NCBI RefSeq assembly: GCF_014323725.1
Contig: NZ_JABVED010000014.1
Coordinates: forward strand, 165,805-202,713
From: Actinokineospora xionganensis
GTDB lineage: Bacteria > Actinomycetota > Actinomycetes > Mycobacteriales > Pseudonocardiaceae
Direction: 5' to 3'
Length of the DNA stretch: 36,909 nt
The stretch's first letter is position 1; each line of letters begins with the position of its first letter. The notes beneath the pieces were generated by a model. The model saw only the letters and a program-made list of their open reading frames with translations. It was not told where the DNA came from and did no database searches. Below are positions 17,758 to 27,500 of this stretch, in pieces. A program made the translations under genes and the position numbers.

Positions 17758-20700
17758 ACCCCGACGACGCCGCCACCGCCGCCCGCCGCCTCCTGGTGGG
17801 CGTCAGCGCTGGCGCTGCACGAGCGCGGCGCCCCGGAGGGTGCGGACACCGCGGCGGAGCTGGCCGAGCCGTTGGCCGCGCGTCTCGCCGACCTCGGTCT
17901 CACCGCCGGGCAGCTGGCGGCGCTGCGGGCCGAGCCCGCGGACCGGCTCGCGGCCAGGACCCCCGTGCCCGAGTGGGCGCGCACGGCCGAGCGGGCCATG
18001 CAGGCCGACCGGCGGCCCCCGGCGGAGAGCGAGATCGACGGGACCTGGCGCGAGGCGTTCGGGCTGGTCGTGCGCCCCTTCGTCGACGAGGCCAAGGCAA
18101 AGATCACCCACGCGGGGAAAGCGCTGCCCGCCGACTTGATCGACATCGAGCCGGTCGCCGACGGCGCGGCCGCGGTGCTGACCGACAAGCTGGTCGACCT
18201 GGCCGCCCGCGCCCTGGTGGCCGAGCTGCACCGGATGCGCGCCGCGGGCGAGTTGAGCGGGGACGACAGCCGAACCCGGTTCCAGGGTTTCGTCCGCTTC
18301 TTCGCCACCCCGGCGGGCCTGGTCGCCCTGCTCACCCGCTTCCCGGTCCTGGCAAGGGTTCTCGCCCAGGCGAGCACCGCCATGGCGGACTCGGCGGCCG
18401 AGGTGGTCGAGCGGTTCGACCGCGACCGGGCCGACATCGTGGCCGGGCTGCTCGACGGCGACGACCCGGGCGCCGTCGTCGGCCTCGCGGTCGGCCAGGG
18501 CGACCCGCACCACGGCGGCCGGACGGTCGCGACCCTCGCCTTCGCCGACGGGCGCCGGGTCGTCTACAAGCCACGCGACCTCGCCGCCCAGGTGCGCTTC
18601 GGCGACTTCCTGGGCTGGCTCGAGGCCGCCGCGCCGGGTCTGGCGCCCAAAGCCGTGCGCACCATCGCCCGCGCCGGATACGGGTGGTGCGAACACATCG
18701 CCGACACCCCCGCGGCCGACCGCGCCGCGGTGGAGCGGTTCTACCGCAGGCTGGGCGCGCTGCTGGCGCTGCTGCACGCGATCCGCGCGACCGACGTCCA
18801 CCTGGAGAACGTGATCGCGCACGGCGACCACCCGGTGCTGGTCGACACCGAGACGCTGTTCCACCCGGATCTGGGCGCGGGCACCGGAGACCCGGCCGCC
18901 GACGCGTTCGCCGCCTCGGTGCACCGCACCGCGCTGCTGCCGCTGATCGTGGTCGGGGAAGCCGGGATCGCCGACGTGTCCGGTCTCGGCGGCGGGGAGC
19001 AGGCGGCCGCGAGCACCGCCGTGGACTGGCTCGACCCCGGCACCGACCGAATGCGCCTGACCCGACGGCCGGTCGCCCATGACGGGGCGGGAAACCGCCC
19101 GGTGCTCGACGGCCGCTCGGTCGACCCGGGCGAGCACGAGGCCGCGATGGTCGCCGGGTTCCGGCAGGCCTACACCGCCATCAGGGCGGGCCGGGCCGAG
19201 TTCGGCACGCTCGTCGAGACGTGCGCCGACCTGCCGATCCGCGTGGTCACCCGGCCGACGTGGGTGTACAGCACGCTGCTGGACGAGACCACGCACCCCG
19301 ACGTGCTCGGCGACGCCCTCGACCGGGATGAGGCACTGGCCATCCTGTGCTCGGGGCGGGCCGGCGATCCGCTGTTCGGGCAGTTCCCCGCCATCGAGAT
19401 CGCGGCCATGTGGGACGGCGACATCCCGCTGTTCACCGGCACCGCCGGCGGCACCCGGCTACACACCGCCGACGGCCGCGCGCTGGCGGTCGGCGTGCCG
19501 CGCAGCGGCCTGGAAAGCGCGCTGCGCACGATCTCCCGATTCGACACCGTGGACCGCCGCGACCAGGAGTGGATCATCTCCGCGACCCTGGCCACCCGGC
19601 ACACCACGCCCGCGCACCCGCGCGCCGAAGCCCTGTCGGTCCCCCCGACCGGCGCCGCGCCGCACCCCGACGGGCTGCTGGCCGCCGCGTGCGCCGTCGC
19701 CGACCAGATCGTCGCCCGCGGCATCCCCGACGAGCGGCGCACCAACTGGCTGGGGCTGGAGTCGGTCGACGAGCGGCAGTGGCTGGTGCTGCCGATGGGG
19801 GTGGGCCTCGGACACGGCTACCTGGGTGTCGCCGTCTTCCTCGCCCAACTCGCCGCCACCAGCGGCATCGCCCGCTACGCCGAACAGGCCCGCCGCGCGG
19901 TGTGCGACGTGCCCGCGCTGATCGAGGCGCTGGTGGGGCGGCCGGACGTCGCCGCGGCCATCGGGTGCGGCGGGCTCAACGGGCTCGGCGGCATCGGCTA
20001 CGGGCTCGGCAGACTGGGCGCGCTGCTCGGCGACGAGACGCTGACCGACGCGGCCCGCCGGGTGTTCACCCTGGGCCACGCCGCGGTCGCGGGCGCGGAC
20101 CTGGGCTGGGCCGACGGTCTCGCGGGCTGGGTCGCCGCACAGGACGCCGCCGGTCTCCCCGACGACGACATGGCCGATCACCTCGCCGCCCGGGCCGAGG
20201 TGGAGGCGGACACACTGTCCGCGGGCTTCGCCACCGGGCTGGCGGGAATCGCCTGGGCACTGCGCGACCACGCGGCCGGCCCTCGGCTGGCCGAGGTGGC
20301 CGCCCGGGTCGTTCCCGACGGGTCCGCGTGGTGCGACGGCGCGGCGGGCATGCTGCCCGCGCACGCCTGTCTACCCGTCGTTCCGAGCGCCGACCTGCTC
20401 GCCGCGACCGACCGGCCGCTGCGCCGCGATCTTTCGCTGTGCCACGGCGAACTGGGGCTTCTCGAATCCCTGTCCACCGTGGCCGACGACCGCGACTCGC
20501 CCGCCGCGCGGGTGCTGCGCAAGCGCAGCGGTCTCGTGCTCGACGTGCTGCACCGGCACGGACCCCTATCCGGCACCCCTAGCGAGGTCGCCACCCCCGG
20601 ACTGCTCACCGGACTCGCGGGAATCGGCTACGGCCTGCTGCGGCTGGCCGCCCCGCACAACGTCCCCTCGATCCTGCTCTTGCAGCCGACCGATAACGCA

Positions 20701-20763
20701 ACCACCGCCACCAGAAGGAGAAACCGTGTCGCACGACCAGACCGCGTTCAGCAGCCACGATGA
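17746..20763 (+). CDS. lanM: LanM class II lanthipeptide synthetase
   Basis: About 1000 residues, normal for LanM. The N-terminal half is the kinase-like dehydratase (DUF4135), with VVYKPRDL and TDVHLENVIAHG...LVDTETLFHP, which phosphorylates and eliminates Ser/Thr in the precursor. The C-terminal half is the LanC-like cyclase, with GHGYLGVA, GCGGLNGLGG, zinc ligands Cys863, Cys899 and His900 (WCDG and CHGELG) and a terminal HNVPSILLLQ. The cyclase forms the thioether rings. The start is GTG 17746 or GTG 17755; neither has a clear ribosome site. The 3' end overlaps the precursor gene by 38 bases, which is unusual. The last 25 or so residues, after SILLLQ, are an extension created by that overlap. 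Confidence 0.95.
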   Translation: MCTVTPTTPPPPPAASWWASALALHERGAPEGADTAAELAEPLAARLADLGLTAGQLAALRAEPADRLAARTPVPEWARTAERAMQADRRPPAESEIDGTWREAFGLVVRPFVDEAKAKITHAGKALPADLIDIEPVADGAAAVLTDKLVDLAARALVAELHRMRAAGELSGDDSRTRFQGFVRFFATPAGLVALLTRFPVLARVLAQASTAMADSAAEVVERFDRDRADIVAGLLDGDDPGAVVGLAVGQGDPHHGGRTVATLAFADGRRVVYKPRDLAAQVRFGDFLGWLEAAAPGLAPKAVRTIARAGYGWCEHIADTPAADRAAVERFYRRLGALLALLHAIRATDVHLENVIAHGDHPVLVDTETLFHPDLGAGTGDPAADAFAASVHRTALLPLIVVGEAGIADVSGLGGGEQAAASTAVDWLDPGTDRMRLTRRPVAHDGAGNRPVLDGRSVDPGEHEAAMVAGFRQAYTAIRAGRAEFGTLVETCADLPIRVVTRPTWVYSTLLDETTHPDVLGDALDRDEALAILCSGRAGDPLFGQFPAIEIAAMWDGDIPLFTGTAGGTRLHTADGRALAVGVPRSGLESALRTISRFDTVDRRDQEWIISATLATRHTTPAHPRAEALSVPPTGAAPHPDGLLAAACAVADQIVARGIPDERRTNWLGLESVDERQWLVLPMGVGLGHGYLGVAVFLAQLAATSGIARYAEQARRAVCDVPALIEALVGRPDVAAAIGCGGLNGLGGIGYGLGRLGALLGDETLTDAARRVFTLGHAAVAGADLGWADGLAGWVAAQDAAGLPDDDMADHLAARAEVEADTLSAGFATGLAGIAWALRDHAAGPRLAEVAARVVPDGSAWCDGAAGMLPAHACLPVVPSADLLAATDRPLRRDLSLCHGELGLLESLSTVADDRDSPAARVLRKRSGLVLDVLHRHGPLSGTPSEVATPGLLTGLAGIGYGLLRLAAPHNVPSILLLQPTDNATTATRRRNRVARPDRVQQPR

Positions 20764-20956
20764 CCAGGTCGACGCGCCCGTGGGCAAGTTGCGCCTGCTG
20801 CCGTCGGTGACTTTCGGGGTGCGCGCCGCGGCCCTGTCCGGCATCGCGCTGCCGATCGCCATGCTGGCGGCCGGTGCCGCCGCGGGTCCCATGGCCCTCG
20901 CCGACAGCGGGGCCATGGTGATGGGCACGACGTGCTGCCCGCCGGTCGCCCCCTGA
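20726..20956 (+). CDS. lanA: Class II lanthipeptide precursor peptide, Sec-type leader
   Basis: A 76-residue peptide starting at GTG 20726 behind AGAAGGAGA, overlapping the end of lanM. Residues 1-33 are polar to basic, 34-59 are a hydrophobic stretch, and Ala-Leu-Ala at 57-59 is a good type I signal peptidase (AXA) site. Cutting there gives a 17-residue core with Ser61, Thr68, Thr69, Cys70 and Cys71, enough for two thioether rings, and a Pro-rich tail. Cinnamycin is a known class II lanthipeptide with an AXA leader. Alternative cleavage after Gly-Ala (62-63) would give a 13-residue core. No LanT-type transporter-protease is nearby, which fits Sec-type processing. Precursor identity rests on the position after lanM and the Thr-Thr-Cys-Cys core. 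Confidence 0.82.
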   Translation: MSHDQTAFSSHDDQVDAPVGKLRLLPSVTFGVRAAALSGIALPIAMLAAGAAAGPMALADSGAMVMGTTCCPPVAP

Positions 20957-21040
20957 TCTTCCCCGACTCCGCGTGGCCGGCCGGTGCGGTGACCCTCGCG
21001 CACTGGTCGGTCACGTCGCGTGTGAGTAGCATCGACCGCC

Positions 21041-23926
21041 GTGCGCCACCGTTCGTCAGTCCTCGTGGGTCGCGAGTCCGAATTGCGAACGGTCATCGAC
21101 GCGTTGCTCGAGGCCGAGTCCGGTCGCGGCGCGGCGGTCTTCGTGGTGGGCGAAGCCGGGATCGGCAAGTCCCGGCTCGCCGCGGCCGCCATCGAATCGG
21201 CCTACACGGCGGGAATGGCGCTCATGCGGGGCCGCGCCAGCGCCATCGGTCCGATGGCCCCGTTCCGGCCGCTCACCGAGGCGATCTTCTCGCTGCTGCG
21301 GGCCGAGACGGTCGATCCGGCGGAGCTGGGTCCGTACGGTCCGGTCCTGGGCAGGCTGGTGCCGGGCTGGGGCGAGGCGGCGGCCGCGCGCGACGGGGAG
21401 TCGCTCGTGGTGCTGGCCGAGGCGCTGCTGCGGCTGACCGGCGTAGCGGGGCGGGGCCGGGGAACCCTGCTCGCGCTCGACGACCTGCACGAAGCCGACC
21501 CGGAGACGTTGGCGGTGCTGGAATACCTGACGGACAACCTCGACCTGCAGCCGACGGTGCTGCTCGGGGCCATCCGCGACACGGACTGCGCCGCGCTGCG
21601 TATGGCCCGCGCGGCCGCCCAGCGTGGCCGCTGCGTGCTGATCGAGCTGGCTCCGCTGACCGGGACGGGTCTGCGTGAGCTGGCGGCGGGCTGCCTGGAG
21701 ATCGACCCGGCCGACGTGCCGGAGTCCGCGGTCGACCTGTTGTGGGCGGGCAGCGCCGGAATCCCGTTCATCGCCGAGGAACTCGTCACCACGATGGTCG
21801 ACGAAGGCGTCCTGACCCGCGACGCCACGGGGTGGTGCGTCACCGAGTCCGGCGCCGCCGTGACCGCGGGACTCGCCCTGCCGCTGTCTCGTCGGGTGGC
21901 GCAGCTCGGACCGCGCACCCGTGAACTGCTGTCCGTCGCGGCCACGTTCGGCCTGCGGTTCCCGGTCACGGTGGTGCAGCGCGTCATCGGCCTGGGCGAC
22001 CGCGACCTGTTCAGCCTGCTGCAGGACGACGTCGCCGGGCAGCTGGTCGCGCCGGACGAGCAGGCGCCGGACTGGTACGCGTTCCACCACCAGCTCGGCC
22101 GCGACGCCGTGCTCGCGCACCTCGACCAGGCCACGCACGTGCGCCTGGCCTGCTCGGTCGCCGACGCGATCGAGGCGATCCACCCCGATCTGCCGGGCGA
22201 GTGGTGCGAGGTGGCGGCGGCGCTGCGGCTGGAGGCGGGCGACCACCTCGCGGCGGGCACCCTGTTCGCCGAGGTGGGCAGGCGCGCGCTGGAACTCGGG
22301 GCGGCGACGTCGGCGGTCGCGCTGCTGGACCGGGCGTGGGAGCTGCTGGCCCGGGCGGACGCGGCCACCCGCGCGGCGACACTCGAGCAGTTGCTGCTCG
22401 CCTTGGCCGAGGCCGGGATGATGGAACGGGCCTTGGCCTCGGTCGGGGTCCTCGACCAGGTCGGCGGCCTGGCCCCGCGGCGAAGGGCCGACCTGCACAC
22501 GAAACTGGCGTGGGCGGCAACAGTCGCCGGCCGCACCGCGGACGCGCTTGAACAGGTCGAGGCCGCCCGAGCGCTCCTGGGCCCCGACGCCGAACCCGAC
22601 GCGGTGGCGTCGATCGACGTCATCGCCGCGCACCTGGCCTTGGACCTGCCCGGCCCCGACCAACTCGCCACCGCCGAGAACTTGGCGCGCAAGGCCGCCA
22701 CGGTCGCCGAGGGGATTCCGCTGCCTGCGGTGGCGTGCCAGGCATGGCAGTTGCTCGGGGCGGTCACCCGCCACCGCGACCCCGAGGAAGCCACCCGCTG
22801 CCTGGAACGCGCACGATCCCTTGCCGTGCAACACAACCTCCCGATCTGGGAAATCCACGCCCTCATCCGCCTCGGCAACGACGACGCCCTCCGGCACGCG
22901 GGTCTGCACCGCCTGGAGCGGGCGAGAGACCAGGCCACCAAGGCGGGCGCCGTCACGGCCCGCTACCAGGCCGAGGCCAGCATCGCCCTCCACTCCATCC
23001 TGCGCGGCGAATTCGACACCGCACGCGCGCTCGTGGACCGGGTGCTGGAGGCCACCACCCGCCTCAAACTGCTGGAGACGACCCAGTACGTCCTGTTGCT
23101 GAGCGCCGTCCTCGCCGGCCACCGCGGCGACCGCGCCGACATGGAGACCGCACTGGGCGAATTCCAACGCTGGAACGGGGATCTGACGCTGCACGCTCCC
23201 CGTGTGTACGGCCTGGCAAGCACCTTCTGCGCCCTCTTGGAAGAGGACCGCCCCCGCGCCCTGCGGGACTTGGCCAAGGCGATGGACAGCGCGGACACCG
23301 GGGCGAGCGTCTTCGCCTTGTCGGGCCGCGACGGCCTCCGGGTGCTGCTGCGTGCGATGTCGGGGGAAGCCCAACTCCCCAACGGCAATTCGGCCAACGC
23401 TTTGCGGTGGGACCGCCAGTTCACCCTGTTCGCCCAGGCGGTTCTCCTTGGCCGAGCAGGAAAGCACACCCAAGCCACCACAGCCATGGAAGGCGCCTTA
23501 CTCACCGGCGAACCCTATGCGATGAGCAGACACCTCGGTTTGAGACTGGTAGGAGAAGCCGCCCTGGATGACGGCTGGGGAGACCCGGTCTGCTGGTTAC
23601 GCACAGCCGAGGACTACTTCCACCGCGGCGACATTCCGGCGGTAGCGGGCGCCTGCAGAGCTTTACTTCGTCGAGCCGGGGCCAAAGTCCCCCAGCGGCG
23701 CACCGGGACGGAGGAAATCCCCACCGAACTCCGACAGGCAGGAATCACCGTCCGCGAGTACGAGGTCCTGGCCCTCCTGGTCCGGCGACTGGGGAATCGC
23801 GAGATAGCAGATCTCCTGCACCTCTCGCCGCGAACCGTGGAACGACATGTATCAAGCTTGATCACAAAAACGGGCCTCCCCAACCGCCTGGCCTTGGGCG
23901 ACCACGCGGCAACTCTGTTGCGCTAA
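21041..23926 (+). CDS. Large ATP-binding LuxR-family (LAL) regulator
   Basis: A 961-residue LAL/MalT-like regulator. The N-terminal P-loop reads GEAGIGKSRLA (Lys43), with a Walker B LLALDDLHEAD near 140-150. A long helical repeat region fills about 350-880, and a LuxR-type helix-turn-helix closes the protein (REYEVLALLVRRLGNREIADLL...SPRTVERHV). Such proteins are typical pathway activators in actinomycete clusters. GTG start, 84 bases after the precursor stop, with no ribosome site; a TAGCAT element about 9 bases upstream suggests a leaderless transcript. It probably activates the lanthipeptide genes, perhaps also region 1. Confidence 0.92.
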   Translation: MRHRSSVLVGRESELRTVIDALLEAESGRGAAVFVVGEAGIGKSRLAAAAIESAYTAGMALMRGRASAIGPMAPFRPLTEAIFSLLRAETVDPAELGPYGPVLGRLVPGWGEAAAARDGESLVVLAEALLRLTGVAGRGRGTLLALDDLHEADPETLAVLEYLTDNLDLQPTVLLGAIRDTDCAALRMARAAAQRGRCVLIELAPLTGTGLRELAAGCLEIDPADVPESAVDLLWAGSAGIPFIAEELVTTMVDEGVLTRDATGWCVTESGAAVTAGLALPLSRRVAQLGPRTRELLSVAATFGLRFPVTVVQRVIGLGDRDLFSLLQDDVAGQLVAPDEQAPDWYAFHHQLGRDAVLAHLDQATHVRLACSVADAIEAIHPDLPGEWCEVAAALRLEAGDHLAAGTLFAEVGRRALELGAATSAVALLDRAWELLARADAATRAATLEQLLLALAEAGMMERALASVGVLDQVGGLAPRRRADLHTKLAWAATVAGRTADALEQVEAARALLGPDAEPDAVASIDVIAAHLALDLPGPDQLATAENLARKAATVAEGIPLPAVACQAWQLLGAVTRHRDPEEATRCLERARSLAVQHNLPIWEIHALIRLGNDDALRHAGLHRLERARDQATKAGAVTARYQAEASIALHSILRGEFDTARALVDRVLEATTRLKLLETTQYVLLLSAVLAGHRGDRADMETALGEFQRWNGDLTLHAPRVYGLASTFCALLEEDRPRALRDLAKAMDSADTGASVFALSGRDGLRVLLRAMSGEAQLPNGNSANALRWDRQFTLFAQAVLLGRAGKHTQATTAMEGALLTGEPYAMSRHLGLRLVGEAALDDGWGDPVCWLRTAEDYFHRGDIPAVAGACRALLRRAGAKVPQRRTGTEEIPTELRQAGITVREYEVLALLVRRLGNREIADLLHLSPRTVERHVSSLITKTGLPNRLALGDHAATLLR

Positions 23927-24101
23927 ACCAAATCAGAACCCCACCTGATGTCGCGAGGCCTCCAGCCCCAACCCCAGCTCCCCTGCTTCGGCTCCAGCCC
24001 CCGGCCCACAACCCGCCGGACCTCCAAGAGACCGGACCACCCACCCCGAACGACCAAACCCCCGTGCACCCCAGCCCTGGACGAGCAAACCCCGGCGCAG
24101 G

Positions 24102-24329
24102 ATGCGGTTATCCCGTTGGCTCCTCACGATCACGGCCGTCGCGGCGACCACACTCGCGATGACGACGACCCCGGCCGTCGGCGACGCCGACCACCCCGGG
24201 ACCTACATCCCCAGCCCCGAGGGCAACTCGGCGAACATGCACCTGATTGCCAGTGCGCCCAGGACCGGTTCGATCGCCGGCTACCGCAACTCCGACCTTG
24301 GCTCGCCCTCCTTCACAGACGGAATATGA
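24102..24329 (+). pseudogene. Truncated LVIVD-repeat/choice-of-anchor secreted protein
   Basis: A 75-residue frame with a clear signal peptide (MRLSRWLLTITAVAATTLAM...AVGDA), followed by HPGTYIPSPEGNSANMHLIAS and a GYRNSDL segment. This resembles the start of LVIVD-repeat secreted proteins, where the sequence would go on into beta-propeller repeats of several hundred residues. Here it breaks off after DL and stops 10 residues later, and no repeats follow. It is most likely a remnant left by deletion. A genuine short secreted peptide is possible but less likely. The flanking gaps (23927-24101 and 24330-24541) hold no recognisable gene. Confidence 0.6.
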
Positions 24330-24541
24330 CGCAGGTCACAATGCTCCGAATCGTCCGCACGCGGAAGGGCCTCCAGGGCTCCGGCGTCGAATCACCGGGA
24401 ACAGCTCGATCAAGGTCGAAGTTCACCACCGCGAACCAGGTGAAACAACGGCGACCGCGAGCGCGATGGGAAAGCTGCGAGCGGCTTCCGACGACCCGCC
24501 GGTCCCCGTTCGCCCGTCGAACGACACCCTTTGGGGCCACA

Positions 24542-27500
24542 ATGGACTCTGCTCGCAGCCGTCGACCCACGCTTCGGTCGGCCGCCACCTCCCTGCTTGT
24601 CCCCGTCGTCGTCGCCGCGCTCGTGCCTGGCCTGGCCAGTGCCGCACCCGGCAGGGCGGGCGAACCGCCGGGTTCCGGGTTGGGCCGCCATGATCGGCAA
24701 CTGCTCGCCGAGGCGCAGGTCAACGGCAAAACCGAGGTCACCATGCTGTTCGCCACCGCGCTCGGCTCGAGTGGCGACGTCAGCCGTGGCGTGCAGGCCA
24801 TGGGTGGCCGGGTGGACTACCACGACCAGGCCTTGGGCTATGTGCGTGCGTCCGTCCCGATCGGACGGGCGGAGCAGGCCGCCAAGGTCAGCGGCGTGCA
24901 AGCCGCCGACCTCGACGAGGTCCTCCCCCTGAACGACCCGAGGCCCGAGGGACAGACCAACCCCACCCCCTTCCCCGCGCCCGACGCGAGCACACCCCGC
25001 GCGAACCCGTATATGCCGATCGCCGACACCGGGGCCGACGCCTTCATGAACGCCAACACCACCTGGGACGGTCGCGGCGTCACCGTCGGCGTGCTCGACA
25101 CCGGCATCACCCTCGACCACCCGGCACTGGCCACCACCACGACCGGCGCGCCGAAGATCGTCGACTGGGTCACCTACACGCATCCGCTGACCGACGGCGA
25201 CCCCACGTGGGTCACGACCTCCGTCGTCAGCGGCCCGGCCTTCACCGCCGGCGGCGTCGCCTACACCGCCCCCGCGGGCGCGTTCCGCTTCGGCGTATTC
25301 AACGAGCGGCACGCGAACCTCGGCGGTGAGGTCGGCAACGACGTCAACCGCGACGGCAACCCGACGGGCTCCAGCGGCCTGTTCGGCGTCCTGTGGGACG
25401 GCGCTTCCGGGGTCCGGGTCGACGTCGACCAGGACCGCGACTTCACCGACGAACCGGTCATGACCGACTACAAGGTCAACCGCGACGTCCGCTACTTCGG
25501 CACCGACAACCCGGCCACCGCCGTGGCCGAGCGCATGCCGTTCGTCGTGCAGACCGACGGCGCGACCAAGACCGTCAACATCGGCGTCGTCTCCGGCGCC
25601 CACGGCAGCCACGTCGCGGGCATCGTCGCGGCGAACGGCATGTTCGGCGGCGCGATGAGCGGCGCCGCACCCGGCGCGCAGCTGGTGTCGGTCCGCGTCT
25701 GCCTGTTCGTCGCGGGCTGCACCGCGCACGCCCTGATCGAAGGCATGATCTACGCCGCGAAGCAGGCGAACGTCGACGTCATCAACATGTCGATCGGCGG
25801 CCTGCCCTCGCTCAACGACGCGAACAACACCCGCGCCGTGCTTTATGACCGGCTCATCGAGCAGGAGAACGTCCAGATGTTCATCTCCGCGGGCAACAGC
25901 GGCCCCGGCGAGAACACGGTGGGCGACCCCTCGGTGGCGACCAAGGTCATGAGCGTCGGCACGACCATCACGGACGCGACGTGGGCGGCCAACTACGGCT
26001 CGACCGCACCCGCGCCCGGCACCGACAACCAGCACCCGTTCAGCTCCCGCGGACCGCGTGAGGACGGTGGGTTCAAGCCGAACATCACCGCCCCGGGCGC
26101 GGCCATCTCCACCACCCCGGTGTGGCAGGACGGCGGCCCGGTCGCGGGCGTGCACACGCTGCCGCCCGGCTACTCGATGTTCAACGGCACCTCCATGGCC
26201 TCGCCGCAGGCGGCGGGTGCCGGAGCGCTGCTGGTGAGCGCGGCCAAGCAGGTCGGTGTGCAGCACCAGCCCGCGCAGCTGCGCAAGGCGCTGAACTCCA
26301 CGGCCCGGTTCTTCCCCGAGTACGGCGCCTACGAGCAGGGCAACGGCCTCGTGCAGGTGCCCGCCGCGTGGTCGCTGCTGGCAGGCAATCTCAAGACCGT
26401 CGACATCAGCTCCGCTGTCCCCGTGGATACGGCGCTGGAGCAGTTCCTGGCCAGGCCAGGCATCGGTGTCGGCATCCACGACCGGGAGAACGTGACCCTC
26501 GGGCAGGCCTACACCCGGCAGTACACCTTCACCCGCACCTCGGGTGCGGGCGGGTCGACCACCTACAACCTGTCCCTGGTCGGCAACGACGGCACCTTCT
26601 CCCTTGGCACCACGTCGATCTCCCTGCCGAAGAACCAACCCCGGACGCTGACCGTGTCGGTCAACCCGACCGCATACGGCGCGCACTCGGCGATCCTCAA
26701 CCTCGACGACCCGAGCAGCCCAGGCATCGAGTACCAGACGCTCAACACGGTCGTGGTGGCGCGCGACTTCACCGGGCCGGGCTATTCGCACACCATCACC
26801 GGCAGCGTCGCCCGCAACCAGGCGCTGAGCTACTTCTTCGAGGTGGCGCCCGGAACACCGGCGTTCAAGGTCGACTTCACCGGCCCGAACGCCACCCCGG
26901 GCACCGGCCAGGCGCGGTTCCTGCGGTTCCACCCGTTCGGCGTCCCGATCGACAGCAACTCCAGTCTGTCGTGCTATTCGCCGATCGTGGTCCCCGGCGG
27001 CAGTTGCGCCGGCGACCCGCTTAGCCGCACGGTCACCAACCCGACGCCCGGCGTCTGGGAGATCACCGTCGAGGCCCGGCGGACCTCCGACGTGCCGTTC
27101 ACGCCGTTCAGCCTGACCGCGTCCGTTCTCGGCGCGTCGGTCAGCCCGAACCCGGACGTCATCGCGTCGGCCACGGTCGGTGTGCCGGTGAGTCGCTCGT
27201 ACACCATCACCAACCTGTTCGGCGCCTTCACCGGCCGGGCGACCGGCAGCACGCTGGGCAGCGCGTTCATCGACCGGCCGACGATCGCCAACCTCGCCCA
27301 GCAGCAGCGGTCCGTGGTGGTGACGGCGGGCACGACCTCGCTGCGGGCCACCATCGGCAACACGTCGGACCCGGCGGCGGACCTCGACCTGTTCGTGTTC
27401 AACTGCACGACGGGAACCTGTGTGCTGGCCGGACAGAACGCCGACGGCGACTCCGAGGAGTCGGTGACCATCGCCAATCCGGCGGCGGGACACTGGGTCG

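Noticed and set aside
17523..18437. N-terminal extension of the LuxR frame to 18437
   Set aside because: Antisense to lanM; the ATG at 17522 has a ribosome site and begins the recognisable receiver-like domain.
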